Shown: positions 27,578 through 35,947, counted from the stretch's first letter. The stretch: 64,000 nucleotides of DNA from Bradyrhizobium erythrophlei (GCF_900129425.1 NZ_LT670817.1:868001-932000), one strand, 5' to 3'. The notes: generated from the sequence alone by a model not told the origin. Program-made: numbers and translations.

Positions 27578-27846
27578 TGCCGACCATCGCATGGTTTTAC
27601 GGCATCATGATCCAGATGTACTACAACGACCATGAGCCACCGCACTTCCATGCGCGCTATGGCCGGGCAAAAGCCATCGTACGGCTCTCGGACGGCGAGA
27701 TTATTTCAGGTGAACTGCCCCCGACCGCCACGCGGATGGTCCGACATTGGGCTCTGGCGCGAAAGGCCGAATTGCAGGATAATTGGCGCCGTGCCCGTTC
27801 GCACCAGCCTTTGGAAAAGATAGCTGGTCCCGATGCCGATGAATGA
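27577..27846 (+). CDS. DUF4160 protein
   Basis: 89 residues from ATG 27577. Characteristic block MIQMYYNDHEPPHFHARYG followed by a short basic helix region (MVRHWALARKAELQDNWRRA). The HEPPHFH cluster could bind metal. DUF4160 and DUF2442 genes are regularly adjacent and have been suggested as a toxin-antitoxin-like pair; function not proven. Ends 14 bases inside the next gene. Confidence 0.85.
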   Translation: MPTIAWFYGIMIQMYYNDHEPPHFHARYGRAKAIVRLSDGEIISGELPPTATRMVRHWALARKAELQDNWRRARSHQPLEKIAGPDADE

Positions 27847-28120
27847 ATTACCCATGGTTGACGTGCTGCGCCTTCGGGCGCTCGACGGCCATCGCTTGTG
27901 GGTCCGTTTTACGGACGGCAGCGAAGGTGTCCGCGATTTTTCGGATATCCTCGCCGAGGGCGGGCCGATGGTCGAGCCGCTGAAGGCGCCGGACTACTTT
28001 GCGCGCGCATTCGTCGAGATGGGCGCGCCGACATGGCCCAACGGCTTCGACGTCGATCCGATCAATCTCTACATGGAATTGCGCGACGCCGGGGCGCTGA
28101 CGCGGGTGGCGGCGGAGTAG
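27833..28120 (+). CDS. DUF2442 protein
   Basis: 95 residues; LRLRALDGHRLWVRFTDGSE and WPNGFDVDPINLYMEL match DUF2442 (a small beta domain). Overlaps the DUF4160 gene by 14 bases, so translation is coupled. Possible antitoxin partner of DUF4160. Confidence 0.82.
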   Translation: MPMNELPMVDVLRLRALDGHRLWVRFTDGSEGVRDFSDILAEGGPMVEPLKAPDYFARAFVEMGAPTWPNGFDVDPINLYMELRDAGALTRVAAE

Positions 28121-28431
28121 GCCCGGCAACTTCACGCCAAATGCCCACCAGCGCATAGGGCGGATCGGAGCCGAAGGCGTGATCCGCCATCTGGCTTGCG
28201 CGACCGGCGATGCCATTTGCGATTCTTCCCCGCGAGCCGAAACAAATTAGTCGGCGCGTTCGGCAATTGTGCGCGCTCAGGCGAACCTGTTTCCCCTCGA
28301 GACCCTCATGCTGGAATGGCGGATTACCCCTTCCGGCTTCGCCGCAGAAGCTACGGCGGACGTGCCGGCTCCAATCCGTCCTACAGACCGCGCCGTATCG
28401 TGAGACATGGCGCAACCCTCTCCCCCCGCGG
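28121..28431. other. Gap with short repeats, no gene
   Basis: Contains GGGCGGATCGGAGCCGAAGG with GTGATCCGCC near 28157 and an opposite copy around 28318-28385 (GGCGGATTACCCCTTCCGGC, GGCTCCAATCCGTCC), the Bradyrhizobium-type CGGATTA...TAATCCG repeat. No coding sequence is supported. Confidence 0.5.
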
Positions 28432-28970
28432 CCCAACTGATTTGCCCGACGGGCGCCCCGCCGATTTTCCTGTCTAGCCCCCTTCGAAAAAATATTCTGG
28501 TTTTCCGAAGACCCGAATCAGCGCTATATCCAACGCTGTCTCGTCCCACTGAAAGGGGCGTATCGCGATCGTCACGAACGCGGGGCGGGATGCGGTGGAC
28601 GCGGCAGCGTCGGCGTGCGACGGGATCGCAGGGCGGGTTCAAAGCCTGTGAGTGATTTCCGGCACGCAGGACGTACGGCGATTGCAGCGTACGGCGAAGG
28701 CGTGTGGTCCTGGCACCCGTTGCTGGTGTCAAGTCGGCGGAGGCGCGTCGGCCCGACCGGGCTTGGACAAACCTTAATCCGCAGGCGACGGTGGCAAAAG
28801 GAACTCGTCACCGGGGAGAGCACGTTATAAGCCGTAAAGCCATTGCGTGCGGGAATGCCGGGCTTTTCCGGTCACTCGCTGTGAATACTCGTGCGCACGC
28901 TACCCACACCTTCCGCGCACGAGGCTGCGGGTGCATCGGGCACCCGGCATTCCCCACGCCCTTTCGGGCG
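28432..28970. repeat. Large dispersed noncoding repeat, copy 1
   Basis: Shares with 48580-49041, in the same order, CCCGACGGGC, GAAAAAATATTCTG with TTTTCCGAAGAC, GGGGCG, ACGCGGGGC, GATGCGGTGGACGCGG, GTGTGGTCCTG, GCTGGTGTCAAGT, ACGGTGGCAA, TCACCGGGGAGAGC, TATAAGCCGTAAA, CATTGCGTG, GAATGCCGGG, CATCGGGC and CCCGGCATTCCC. Indels separate the blocks. No long conserved reading frame, so it is probably a noncoding mobile or structural element, with both copies partly deleted. Confidence 0.75.
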
Positions 28971-29095
28971 TAAGATTCATGCAACCACTCGGGCGCACCG
29001 CGCCGCGAGGCGCGCAGGTGTGTCTGGAGCAGGTGTGTCTGGAATTGGCGGCTGTGAAGATGGATGGATTGAGCCTCCACGAGGCCGACTCGTTG

Positions 29096-29185
29096 AGAGT
29101 CCCCCTCACCCGGATCGCATCTGCGATGCGATCCGACCTCTCCCCGCAAGCGGGGCGAGGTGGCGCGAACCGCCGGGTGAGGGGC
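29096..29185. repeat. Palindromic repeat (GATCGCATCTGCGATGCGATC)
   Basis: AGTCCCCCTCACCCGGATCG, the palindrome GCATCTGCGATGC, and CCTCTCCCCGCAAGCGGGGC, followed by GGTGAGGGG. Inverted relative of 3119-3182. Confidence 0.55.
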
Positions 29186-29212
29186 TCAGCCTTGCTTCGC
29201 GCGCCCCAACGC

Positions 29213-31069
29213 CTACGCCATCCCCGTCGAGGTCTTCTGCCGCGTGCTGCCGACGAACACCGTCAGCTGCTGCAAGCCGTTATCTTCCGCCAGCACGTCC
29301 AGCGGGCGCTTGCCGTCGAGCTTGTCGCTGCGGGTATTGAGCCATTCGCTGAATTGCTGGATATCGCGGAAATATTGCCGCACCGCCGTGCGCAGCACGG
29401 TGATCCGGTCCGGCAACAGCGATTGCTCGGCGGCCAGATGCCGCCGCATGTTGACCGGCAGCATGGCGCCGAACACGAAGCCGAGCCCGCCATAAAGCAC
29501 GATGACGAACTCCTGGTATTGCGGCGTGGCGTCGCTGAACGTCAATGCGACCGCCAGCAGCGCCGCGATCGCCATCGCGGACGCTTCCAGGGCGCCGGAG
29601 ATCGCCTGTTCGCGGCGGGGAGCGACCGGACGATCGAGGGTATAGGATGTCATCGCCCCGCAGACCGCAGGCACGATCGCCCACGCCAGCTGGTACGTGA
29701 AATATTGCCAGAGCAGGTCGGGCGAGAGACCGCCATGGGCCGGAGCAAACGCCCTGAACAGATTGGGGCTGTAGAGCACGAGATTGAGGGTCGCCGAGAT
29801 CAACAGGCATTTCAGGAAGATCTTGACGTAGGCCACGGCACGTCCGGTGCCGGATTCGGCGTAATAGGCGTTTTGCCCGATCAGTTGCGCGCGCATCGCC
29901 AGCGCCTGTCCGATCGCAAAGGTGTGGACGATGATGATGATCGCCAAGAGCTGCAGGATGTCGCGCGTGCCGGTCGGAATCTGCGTGACCTGGGCCGCAC
30001 CGAGAAACGCATTCGCGGCCAAGAGCCACGCCGCGCCCAGCACCAGCGCGGCGGCGCCGGCAACCTTGAGAATCGGATCCCAGGGGATGCTCGGCGGCGG
30101 CGGATAGGGCGACACGAAACCGACCGCGCGCAGGCGATCGGAAGTGCGTCCACCGCCTTTTGTGGCGGTCACGGCGCAGGCGAATATCACATAGAGCCAT
30201 TCGAGATTCTTGATCAGATCGCGCTGAATGCCGAGCAGCGCCGGCCGCCGCTCCTGCTTGTCCGCTGGCGGCAGGTCCCCCAGGCGGGCATGAATTGCCA
30301 GCAGACCGATACTGACGTTCTGTATTTCCGCGCGATATTGCTGGAACACTTCCGGATTGATGTTGGGCAGCAGATCGTTCGGGTCTTCAAAACTGGCGTC
30401 GCCGGACAAGGTGGCCGCGCGGGCGTACAGCATGACCACGCGGTCGAACGCGGAGGAGGCGCCCTTCAGGTCCGGCGCGGTCAAGGCCGGCTTGTCGAGG
30501 TCGATCGCATTCCACGCGTCGGCAACCTTGTCCGCCGGCAGCTCCATGTCGGAAAATCTCATATAGTTGAGCAGCCGATCCAGGTTTTTCGGGATGTAGG
30601 CCATGTGATGCGAGAAGCTGCGCAGGTTGATCTCGAAATCCAGGGCCTTCGGCAGATTGGGGTTGAGCCCCACCAGATAAAAGGCGACCAGAATTGGAAA
30701 GGTCGGATAGTTCTGCAGGGAGATCGCCGCAGCAGCAGTGTCGGTGGCGGCCGGCATGTCGGTCTGCGTGGCGGCCGCGGCCATCGCCTTCATGATCTGA
30801 AAAAACGGCGCCGGTCCGACGATCGAGACGGAAAGAAAGATCAGCATCATCGAGCCGCAATAAATCGTAAAGCCGATCAGGTATTGGCGCGGCGTGGTCT
30901 GGTAGCGCAGCACGACGAATTTCCACGGACAGCGGTCATCGGCGCTGACGGTCGGCTTGTCGAATTGATCGAGGCAAAACCGGTAGATCACGTAGCCGCC
31001 GGCGGCGAGGCAGAACAGAAACAGCAGCAGCGCGTTGCCGGTCGGGATCGTCGGCAGAAAGTCTTCCAT
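29213..31069 (-). CDS. Large polytopic membrane protein of the RiPP locus, MbcA/ParS-like C-terminus
   Basis: 618 residues. Membrane segments near residues 12-32, 65-90, 135-155, then a soluble stretch of about 150 residues, and six further helices (for example IAIIIIVHTFAIGQALA-like, KCLLISATLNLVLYS, ASAMAIAALLAVALTF, YGGLGFVFGAMLPV). The last 50 residues (YFRDIQQFSEWLNTRSDKLD, RPLDVLAEDNGLQQLTVFVG) resemble the toxin-binding helix set of Xre/MbcA/ParS antitoxins. No transporter family recognised. It follows the radical SAM gene after 72 bases filled with tandem repeats and is probably in the same transcript; a role in export or sensing of the peptide is inference. Confidence 0.65.
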   Translation of the reverse strand: MEDFLPTIPTGNALLLFLFCLAAGGYVIYRFCLDQFDKPTVSADDRCPWKFVVLRYQTTPRQYLIGFTIYCGSMMLIFLSVSIVGPAPFFQIMKAMAAAATQTDMPAATDTAAAAISLQNYPTFPILVAFYLVGLNPNLPKALDFEINLRSFSHHMAYIPKNLDRLLNYMRFSDMELPADKVADAWNAIDLDKPALTAPDLKGASSAFDRVVMLYARAATLSGDASFEDPNDLLPNINPEVFQQYRAEIQNVSIGLLAIHARLGDLPPADKQERRPALLGIQRDLIKNLEWLYVIFACAVTATKGGGRTSDRLRAVGFVSPYPPPPSIPWDPILKVAGAAALVLGAAWLLAANAFLGAAQVTQIPTGTRDILQLLAIIIIVHTFAIGQALAMRAQLIGQNAYYAESGTGRAVAYVKIFLKCLLISATLNLVLYSPNLFRAFAPAHGGLSPDLLWQYFTYQLAWAIVPAVCGAMTSYTLDRPVAPRREQAISGALEASAMAIAALLAVALTFSDATPQYQEFVIVLYGGLGFVFGAMLPVNMRRHLAAEQSLLPDRITVLRTAVRQYFRDIQQFSEWLNTRSDKLDGKRPLDVLAEDNGLQQLTVFVGSTRQKTSTGMA

Positions 31070-31087
31070 GGGACCCTCACAACCTCA

Positions 31088-31150
31088 ACAACGCGAAGCT
31101 CACAACGCGGCCTTCACGACGCGATTTTCACAACGCGATCTTCATAACGT
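31088..31150. repeat. 14-bp tandem repeat between maturase and membrane-protein genes
   Basis: Four and a half units: ACAACGCGAAGCTC, ACAACGCGGCCTTC, ACGACGCGATTTTC, ACAACGCGATCTTC, ATAACGT. On the coding strand each unit supplies a GTGA, where the stop of one five-codon frame overlaps the start of the next (ATGAAGATCGCGTTGTGA and so on). May affect translation or mRNA processing between the two genes. Confidence 0.8.
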
Positions 31151-32293
31151 CAATGACACCTCGAACTGATTGCCCTGCGCATTTGCGAGCCGCAGGCATA
31201 CGTCGACCCAGGCCTTTTTGGTGAAGGCGCAAAAGGTCGTCTCGGTCGCCTGTAGCGAGCCCGTCTCGGATAATTTGTTCACCGGCGCGCCGCCGCCGCA
31301 GTACTGGAAATACTCGCACGCGCCGGCGCAGTTCTTCACGCCCTGGCTGATTTCGCGATAGGCCGAAACGAACCGCGCATCGGACAGAATGTCCGGCAAT
31401 GCCGCGCATTGGTGAACGTTGCCGAAAATGAAGCGTTGCCGCTGCCCCGCTTCCAGCGCCAGCAGTTCGGGAGAGAAGGTGCTGATATCGCCGTTATGCG
31501 CGACGTTCAGGATTCGCAACGGGATGACCTGGTCATTATCCTCGGGCGTTCCGGCCAGCAGCGACGACAGAGTGCGTTGAAAATCCCGCAGCACGACGGG
31601 GGTGTCGCCCGGCCGCGCGGCCTCCAGCAGGACGTCGCCGATGAAGCGCTCGAAGGTCGTGCGATCGCAATTGTCATACAGCGCCGAACGGGTGTTGTGC
31701 GCCTCCAGCTCCTCGATGTTGAGCCCGATCGCGGTGGGGCCGAAGCGCTGATAGTAGTCGACCAGTTCCGCACCGCGCGAAAGACTCGGCGTCGTCACCA
31801 CCCCGATGAAATGGAAGGGATAGCCGCGCGCCTGCAGCTTCGCGATTCCCGCGACAGCGCGATCATGGCTGCCGGCTCCGTTGCGGTATTTTCGGTTGCG
31901 GTCGTGCAGGTCGCGCGGACCGTCGAGGCTGACGCCCACGCTGATGGCGTGGCGTTCGAACAGATCGATCCAGTTATCGTCGATCAGGGTGGCGTTGGTC
32001 TGGATTCCATAGTGAACGTCGACGCCTTGCGAGCGCCGCCGTTCGATGATCCCGATCGCTTGCGCATAATAATCGGGCGACAATGTCAGGGGCTCGCCGG
32101 CATGCCAGACGATATCGAGATCGTGTTTGAGCAGGCGTGAATCGAAAATCAGGCGTGCGACTTCCCCGACGGTGGAAAGCTCCATGGTTTGACGGGGATT
32201 GGCGCGGTCCGGCAAGTAGCAATAAGCGCAATCGATATTACAGAAACCTGTCGATTGAAGGACCACCAAACCAATAGGACCAGCTACCAGCAT
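31142..32293 (-). CDS. Radical SAM/SPASM cyclophane-forming peptide maturase (GrrM/OscB-like)
   Basis: 383 residues from ATG 32293, 11 bases after the precursor stop (GAGG before it). Radical SAM motif CNIDCAYCY (Cys18, 22, 25) supplies the [4Fe-4S] ligands; GEPL and later motifs bind SAM. The C-terminal SPASM region (NCAGACEYFQYCGGGAPVNK, TETTFCAFTKKAWVDVCL) holds auxiliary clusters and closely follows the GrrM/OscB pattern. Such enzymes crosslink an aromatic side chain to the beta carbon of a residue two positions on. A longer frame opens at TTG 32335 inside the precursor gene. Substrate is inferred to be the adjacent precursor. Confidence 0.85.
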   Translation of the reverse strand: MLVAGPIGLVVLQSTGFCNIDCAYCYLPDRANPRQTMELSTVGEVARLIFDSRLLKHDLDIVWHAGEPLTLSPDYYAQAIGIIERRRSQGVDVHYGIQTNATLIDDNWIDLFERHAISVGVSLDGPRDLHDRNRKYRNGAGSHDRAVAGIAKLQARGYPFHFIGVVTTPSLSRGAELVDYYQRFGPTAIGLNIEELEAHNTRSALYDNCDRTTFERFIGDVLLEAARPGDTPVVLRDFQRTLSSLLAGTPEDNDQVIPLRILNVAHNGDISTFSPELLALEAGQRQRFIFGNVHQCAALPDILSDARFVSAYREISQGVKNCAGACEYFQYCGGGAPVNKLSETGSLQATETTFCAFTKKAWVDVCLRLANAQGNQFEVSLTL

Positions 32294-32304
32294 CGGAGCC
32301 TCGC

Positions 32305-32574
32305 CTAGCAATTTCTCCAATTGGGACGCATGCAATTATGGAAGTTGAAAAACTGGACGATATTATCGATTTTGCCGCCCGGCGAGCCGTTGTCGGCCGG
32401 CGAAATGACGCGAAGTTTTTCCTTCAACTGCTCGACGCGAAGCGAAAGCAGTTCGGGGAAGGGATTGGCTGGCTCGGTGCCGACGGGGTAAACGCTGCTG
32501 TCAGCGGAAACCGAAAGACATAACACCGCCCCCGAGGCAGTGACCGCAGCCAACAGCTTGCGTTTCGATTTCAT
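32305..32574 (-). CDS. Putative RiPP precursor with three aromatic-X-Asn motifs
   Basis: 89 residues. Sec-type signal peptide (basic MKSKRK, hydrophobic LLAAVTASGAVLCLSVSA), a leader-like middle (residues 30-70) and a C-terminal core with FFN (75-77), FHN (78-80) and WRN (86-88), plus Cys81 and Cys89. Three-residue aromatic-X-Asn sites are those crosslinked by triceptide maturases. It directly precedes the maturase with 11 bases between stop and start. It lacks the glycine-rich repeats expected of GrrA-type precursors, so it would be a divergent type. No similarity search was possible. Confidence 0.75.
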   Translation of the reverse strand: MKSKRKLLAAVTASGAVLCLSVSADSSVYPVGTEPANPFPELLSLRVEQLKEKLRVISPADNGSPGGKIDNIVQFFNFHNCMRPNWRNC

Positions 32575-32807
32575 GGCACGCCCTAAAGCATCTTTAGGTT
32601 GCTGGGCAATTTTACTCCCAAAGGCTCGCCACCCGCAAGGGGCTTATCAGGCGCCGCTCGCACAGGCCGTGTCGCCTTGGGCGTTGGCTCTTCGCAGCGC
32701 GGTGGACGAAGCGCCATCGCAGCTGGCTCCGACTTACGTTCGAGCCCGAGCGTGTTACTGTCGACCCCGGATCACCTCGCTTGCCCTCCGGAAGGAACAA
32801 CTCCCCC

Positions 32808-33611
32808 ATGCTGCTCCGCCTCACCGCCGTTCTCGCCACGCTGACCGTCGCGAGCCCGGCCTTCGCCGCCCGCTGCGGCGGCGATTTCAACAGCTTCCTG
32901 GCCAGCATGTCGGCGGACGCACAGGCCGCCGGAATCTCGCAAGGCGTGGTCAGCACGGCGTTGAGCGGGCTGACGGAGGATAGCGCGGTGCTGAATTTCG
33001 ACCGCCGCCAGCGCTACACCTTCAACAAGTCGTTCGAGCAATATGTCTCGACCCGCGTTGGCGCCGGCCGCATCAATGGCGGCCGGGCGATGCTGCAGCG
33101 AAACGCGGCGCTGTTCTCGAGCATCGAGGCGCGTTACGGCGTGCCGCGGCAAATCCTGGTGGCGATCTGGGGGCTGGAGACCGACTTCGGCAAGGGCGAT
33201 ATGGGCAAGCTGCCGGTGATCCGTACCCTCGCCACGCTGGCGCATGATTGCCGCCGTTCCGAACTGTTCCAGGGCGAGTTGCTCGCGGCGCTGAAGATCA
33301 TCCAGCGCGGCGACCTTCCGCTGCGCGACATGATCGGCGCCTATGCCGGCGAAATCGGGCAAACCCAGTTCCTGCCGTCGTCCTACATCAAATACGGCGT
33401 CGATTTTGACGGCAACGGCCATGTCGATCTCCGGCACAGCGTGGCCGATGTGCTCGCCTCCACCGCCAACCTGCTGCACACCAACGGCTTCAAGATGGGG
33501 GCGCCTTACGGCGAAGGCACCGCCAATTTCGAAGCCATGCGCGAATGGAACCACGCCACCATCTATCGCAAGACCATCGCCTATTTCGCCGATCAGCTGG
33601 TCGGGCGGTGA
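32808..33611 (+). CDS. Lytic murein transglycosylase, MltB-type
   Basis: 267 residues with signal peptide (LTAVLATLTVASPAFA). SLT_2-type domain; catalytic Glu in ILVAIWGLETDFGKG, followed by GAYAGEIGQTQFLPSSYIKY and DGNGHVDLRHSVADVLASTA. Cleaves peptidoglycan glycan strands to 1,6-anhydro products in the periplasm. No lipobox, so soluble. Start ATG 32808; an earlier in-frame TTG at 32781 would spoil the signal peptide. Confidence 0.9.
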   Translation: MLLRLTAVLATLTVASPAFAARCGGDFNSFLASMSADAQAAGISQGVVSTALSGLTEDSAVLNFDRRQRYTFNKSFEQYVSTRVGAGRINGGRAMLQRNAALFSSIEARYGVPRQILVAIWGLETDFGKGDMGKLPVIRTLATLAHDCRRSELFQGELLAALKIIQRGDLPLRDMIGAYAGEIGQTQFLPSSYIKYGVDFDGNGHVDLRHSVADVLASTANLLHTNGFKMGAPYGEGTANFEAMREWNHATIYRKTIAYFADQLVGR

Positions 33612-33620
33612 GTTAGAGGC

Positions 33621-33704
33621 TGTCATTCCGGGGCGCTCGCAGAGCGAGCGAACCCGGAATCTCGAGATTCCGGGTCTGGTCCTTCGGACCATCCCGGAAT
33701 GACG
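33621..33704. repeat. Dispersed palindromic repeat, short copy
   Basis: TGTCATTCCGGGGCGCTCGC and AGCGAGCGAACCCGGAATCT, then CTGGTCCTTCGGACCATCCC and GGAATGACGG. Lacks the GATGTGCAATTGCACATC segment present in the copy at 33901. Confidence 0.7.
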
Positions 33705-33756
33705 GGAGGGATGGCGTGCGCAGCGGCGAGTTCGCAAAGCTGTGGCTACACTCCGA

Positions 33757-33871
33757 CCGTCATCATCCCGACCGTCATCATCCGCGAAAGCGGATGATCC
33801 AGTAATCCGAGACCTCTGTGATGAATCGAGAAGCCACGGCGTACTGGATCCCCGCATGCGCGGGGATGACG
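33757..33871. repeat. Composite repeat (CGTCATCATCCGCGAAAGCG type)
   Basis: Direct ATCATCCCGACCGTC / ATCATCCGCG units followed by the hairpin CATCCGCGAAAGCGGATG and CCCCGCATGCGCGGGGATGA. Between two copies of the dispersed palindromic repeat. Confidence 0.6.
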
Positions 33872-33900
33872 AGCGTTTGTGGAGCGGTGTCACCAGTCTC

Positions 33901-34007
33901 CGTCATTCCGGGGCGCTCGCAGAGCGAGCGAACCCGGAATCTCGAGATTCCCCGATGTGCAATTGCACATCTGAGGTCTGGTCCTTCGGACCATCCCGGA
34001 ATGACGG
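33901..34007. repeat. Dispersed palindromic repeat with GATGTGCAATTGCACATC
   Basis: Same outer arms as 33621-33704 plus the perfect palindrome at about 33954-33971, as in 17711-17815. Ends 3 bases before the stop of the SDR gene, so it may serve as its terminator. Confidence 0.7.
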
Positions 34008-34009
34008 AA

Positions 34010-34846
34010 TTATTTCTTCGACATCTTCTCGATCAGGCGCGCCAGCAACGGCCAATAGGTGCCTGGCCGCAAGCGCTGCAGCAGGTCCATGACGCGGGCG
34101 TCGTTGCCGATCAGGATGCGCGGCTGGTTTTTCTCGATGCCCTGGATAATGCGCAGCGCGGCGGCGGCCGGCGTGGTCCTTGCCACCGCATCGAAGCGCT
34201 CGATCGTTTGGGCGCGGCGCGCATTGTCGGTCACGCCCACGCCGGTGCGGGAGTTGCGGGCGATATTGGTGGCGACGCCGCCGGGATGCACGACCGACAG
34301 CCGGACCGGGCTCGCCGCCATCTGCAGCTCGTGCCGCAGGCTTTCCGAGAAACCGCGCACCGCGAATTTCGCCGCCGCATAGGCGGTCTGGCCCGGCGGC
34401 GCGATGATGCCGAAGATGCTGGAGAGGTTGACGATGTGGGCCTCGCGCTGGCGCTGCAAATGCGGCAGGAAGGCGCGGGTCGAGTGCACCACGCCCCAGA
34501 AATTGATGTTCATCAGCCAGTCCATCTGCGCCTGCTCGATCTCGCCGAACTGGCCGAGCAGCGCAACGCCGGCATTGTTGATGAGGATGTTGAGGCCGGG
34601 ATGGCCGGCGACGGCGGCCTGCGCGAAGTCTTCGATCTGCCCGGGATCGGCAACGTCGGCGCGGTGCACCGTGACCTTGCGCGCATGAGCCCGGCCGATC
34701 TCGGCGGCCACCGCCTGCAATCCCGCTTCGTCGCGATCCGCCAGCGCGAGGTCGCAGCCGCGCGCCGCGAGTTCAAGCGCCAGCGCCCGGCCGATGCCGC
34801 TGGCGGCGCCGGTCACGGCGGCGGCGGCTCCTGGGATCGTCGTCAT
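34010..34846 (-). CDS. Short-chain dehydrogenase/reductase
   Basis: 278 residues. Cofactor motif TGAASGIGRALALELA, ADR after strand 2 (LALADRDEAG, suggests NAD preference), NNAGVALLG, catalytic Ser in VNLSSIFGII, Tyr and Lys in YAAAKFAV. C-terminal extension with PRILIGNDARVMDLLQRLRP and a hydrophobic end, typical of the fatty-acid or steroid-type SDRs in alphaproteobacteria. ATG 34846; divergent from the LysE gene with 144 bases between. Confidence 0.88.
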   Translation of the reverse strand: MTTIPGAAAAVTGAASGIGRALALELAARGCDLALADRDEAGLQAVAAEIGRAHARKVTVHRADVADPGQIEDFAQAAVAGHPGLNILINNAGVALLGQFGEIEQAQMDWLMNINFWGVVHSTRAFLPHLQRQREAHIVNLSSIFGIIAPPGQTAYAAAKFAVRGFSESLRHELQMAASPVRLSVVHPGGVATNIARNSRTGVGVTDNARRAQTIERFDAVARTTPAAAALRIIQGIEKNQPRILIGNDARVMDLLQRLRPGTYWPLLARLIEKMSKK

Positions 34847-34990
34847 TGGGGGGGCAGCTCCATGGAGGAGGGGAATGCAGAGGCGAGTTTTGTGCGGCAA
34901 CCCTGATACGGTCGATGGGGTTTGGCAACGGGTCGGACGCCGGCCGGCGCGGCTTCCGCGGCCGCCGACGCCGTGATATTCACCGGCGTT

Positions 34991-35602
34991 ATGACGCTGT
35001 CGTTCCTGCTGACGTCGCTGATCGTGATCGCCTCGCCCGGCACCGGCGTGCTGTATACGCTGGCGGCGGCGCTGACGCGGGGATCGCGGGCCAGCATCGC
35101 CGCGGCGTTCGGCTGCACGCTCGGGATCGTCCCGCATATCGGCGCGGCCATGCTCGGCCTCGCCGCGGTGCTGCACACCAGTGCATTGGCTTTCGCGGCG
35201 CTGAAATGGTGCGGGGTGGTCTATCTGCTGTACATGGCGTGGCAGGCGCTGCGCGAGACCGGGGCGCTTTCGGTCGATGCGCGGCTGGAGCAGCGCTCGG
35301 GCCGCCGGGTGATCGTCACCGGATTTCTGATCAACATCCTCAATCCGAAGCTGTCGATCTTCTTCCTGGCGTTCCTGCCCCAGTTCATTGCCGCAGGCGA
35401 GGGCCACCCGCTGCTGCGGATGCTGGAATTGAGCCTGGCGTTCATGGCGATGACGTTGGCGGTTTTCGTGGTCTACGGCCTGTTCGCCGCCGGTGTTCGC
35501 GACCGCATCGTGACCCGGCCCGGGGCGATGACCTGGCTGCGCCGCGGCTTCGCCGGCGGGTTTGTCGCGCTCGGCGCCAGGCTGGCGTTCGCGGAACGCT
35601 GA
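34991..35602 (+). CDS. LysE/RhtB-family amino-acid exporter
   Basis: 203 residues, six helices. IVIASPGTGVLYTLAAALTR corresponds to the PGP motif with PGT, LLINILNPKLSIFFLAFLPQF-like segment (FLINILNPKLSIFFLAFLPQ) is diagnostic. Substrate unknown. Start at ATG 34991 fits family N-termini. Confidence 0.88.
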   Translation: MTLSFLLTSLIVIASPGTGVLYTLAAALTRGSRASIAAAFGCTLGIVPHIGAAMLGLAAVLHTSALAFAALKWCGVVYLLYMAWQALRETGALSVDARLEQRSGRRVIVTGFLINILNPKLSIFFLAFLPQFIAAGEGHPLLRMLELSLAFMAMTLAVFVVYGLFAAGVRDRIVTRPGAMTWLRRGFAGGFVALGARLAFAER

Positions 35603-35646
35603 TTGTCCGGGCTGCGATGTCGGCTCGCGCTAAGACGTCCCGGAAT

Positions 35647-35675
35647 CAAAAAAGCGGGCCCGAGGCCCGCCGCTT
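35647..35675 (-). terminator. Rho-independent terminator of the AKK-repeat gene
   Basis: On the minus strand AGCGGCGGGCCTCGGGCCCGCTTTTTT; stem GCGGGC/GCCCGC region with T-run. Located after the small gene at 35741-35809; a second hairpin AGCCCGGGCGGAGC...CACCCGGGCT lies at 35704-35736. Confidence 0.7.
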
Positions 35676-35740
35676 CATGAAAATTATTTTGCGTGACGCT
35701 GGGAGCCCGGGCGGAGCGAGGCTCCACCCGGGCTTGAAGG

Positions 35741-35809
35741 TTACTTCTTGGCCTTCTTCGCCTTCTTGGCCTTCTTCGCCTTTTTCGCCTTCTTCGCTTT
35801 CTTAGCCAT
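35741..35809 (-). CDS. 22-residue Lys/Ala repeat protein (Met plus seven AKK units)
   Basis: The minus-strand frame from ATG 35809 to TAA 35743 encodes Met followed by AKK seven times and nothing else. GAGAGGA lies five bases before the ATG, an excellent ribosome-binding site, and a T-tailed hairpin follows the stop, so it is an independent gene. Such tails resemble histone H1-like DNA-binding peptides. Codons alternate AAG/AAA and GCG/GCC, so the repeat is kept at protein level rather than as a DNA slip product. Confidence 0.7.
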   Translation of the reverse strand: MAKKAKKAKKAKKAKKAKKAKK

Positions 35810-35947
35810 AGTATCCTCTCAAGGTTTAATGGATGGAAACGCGACACGAGGCATGCTCGGCGGAGGGCCAGCCTCGCAACATCCTCGAATGCAATCCCAA
35901 CAGATTCGCAGGCTGCTGCCCCGCACTGTCACGCCAGTGTCATTGCG

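Noticed and set aside
31088..31150. CRISPR array
   Set aside because: 14-bp contiguous tandem repeat without spacers; no cas genes in the window.
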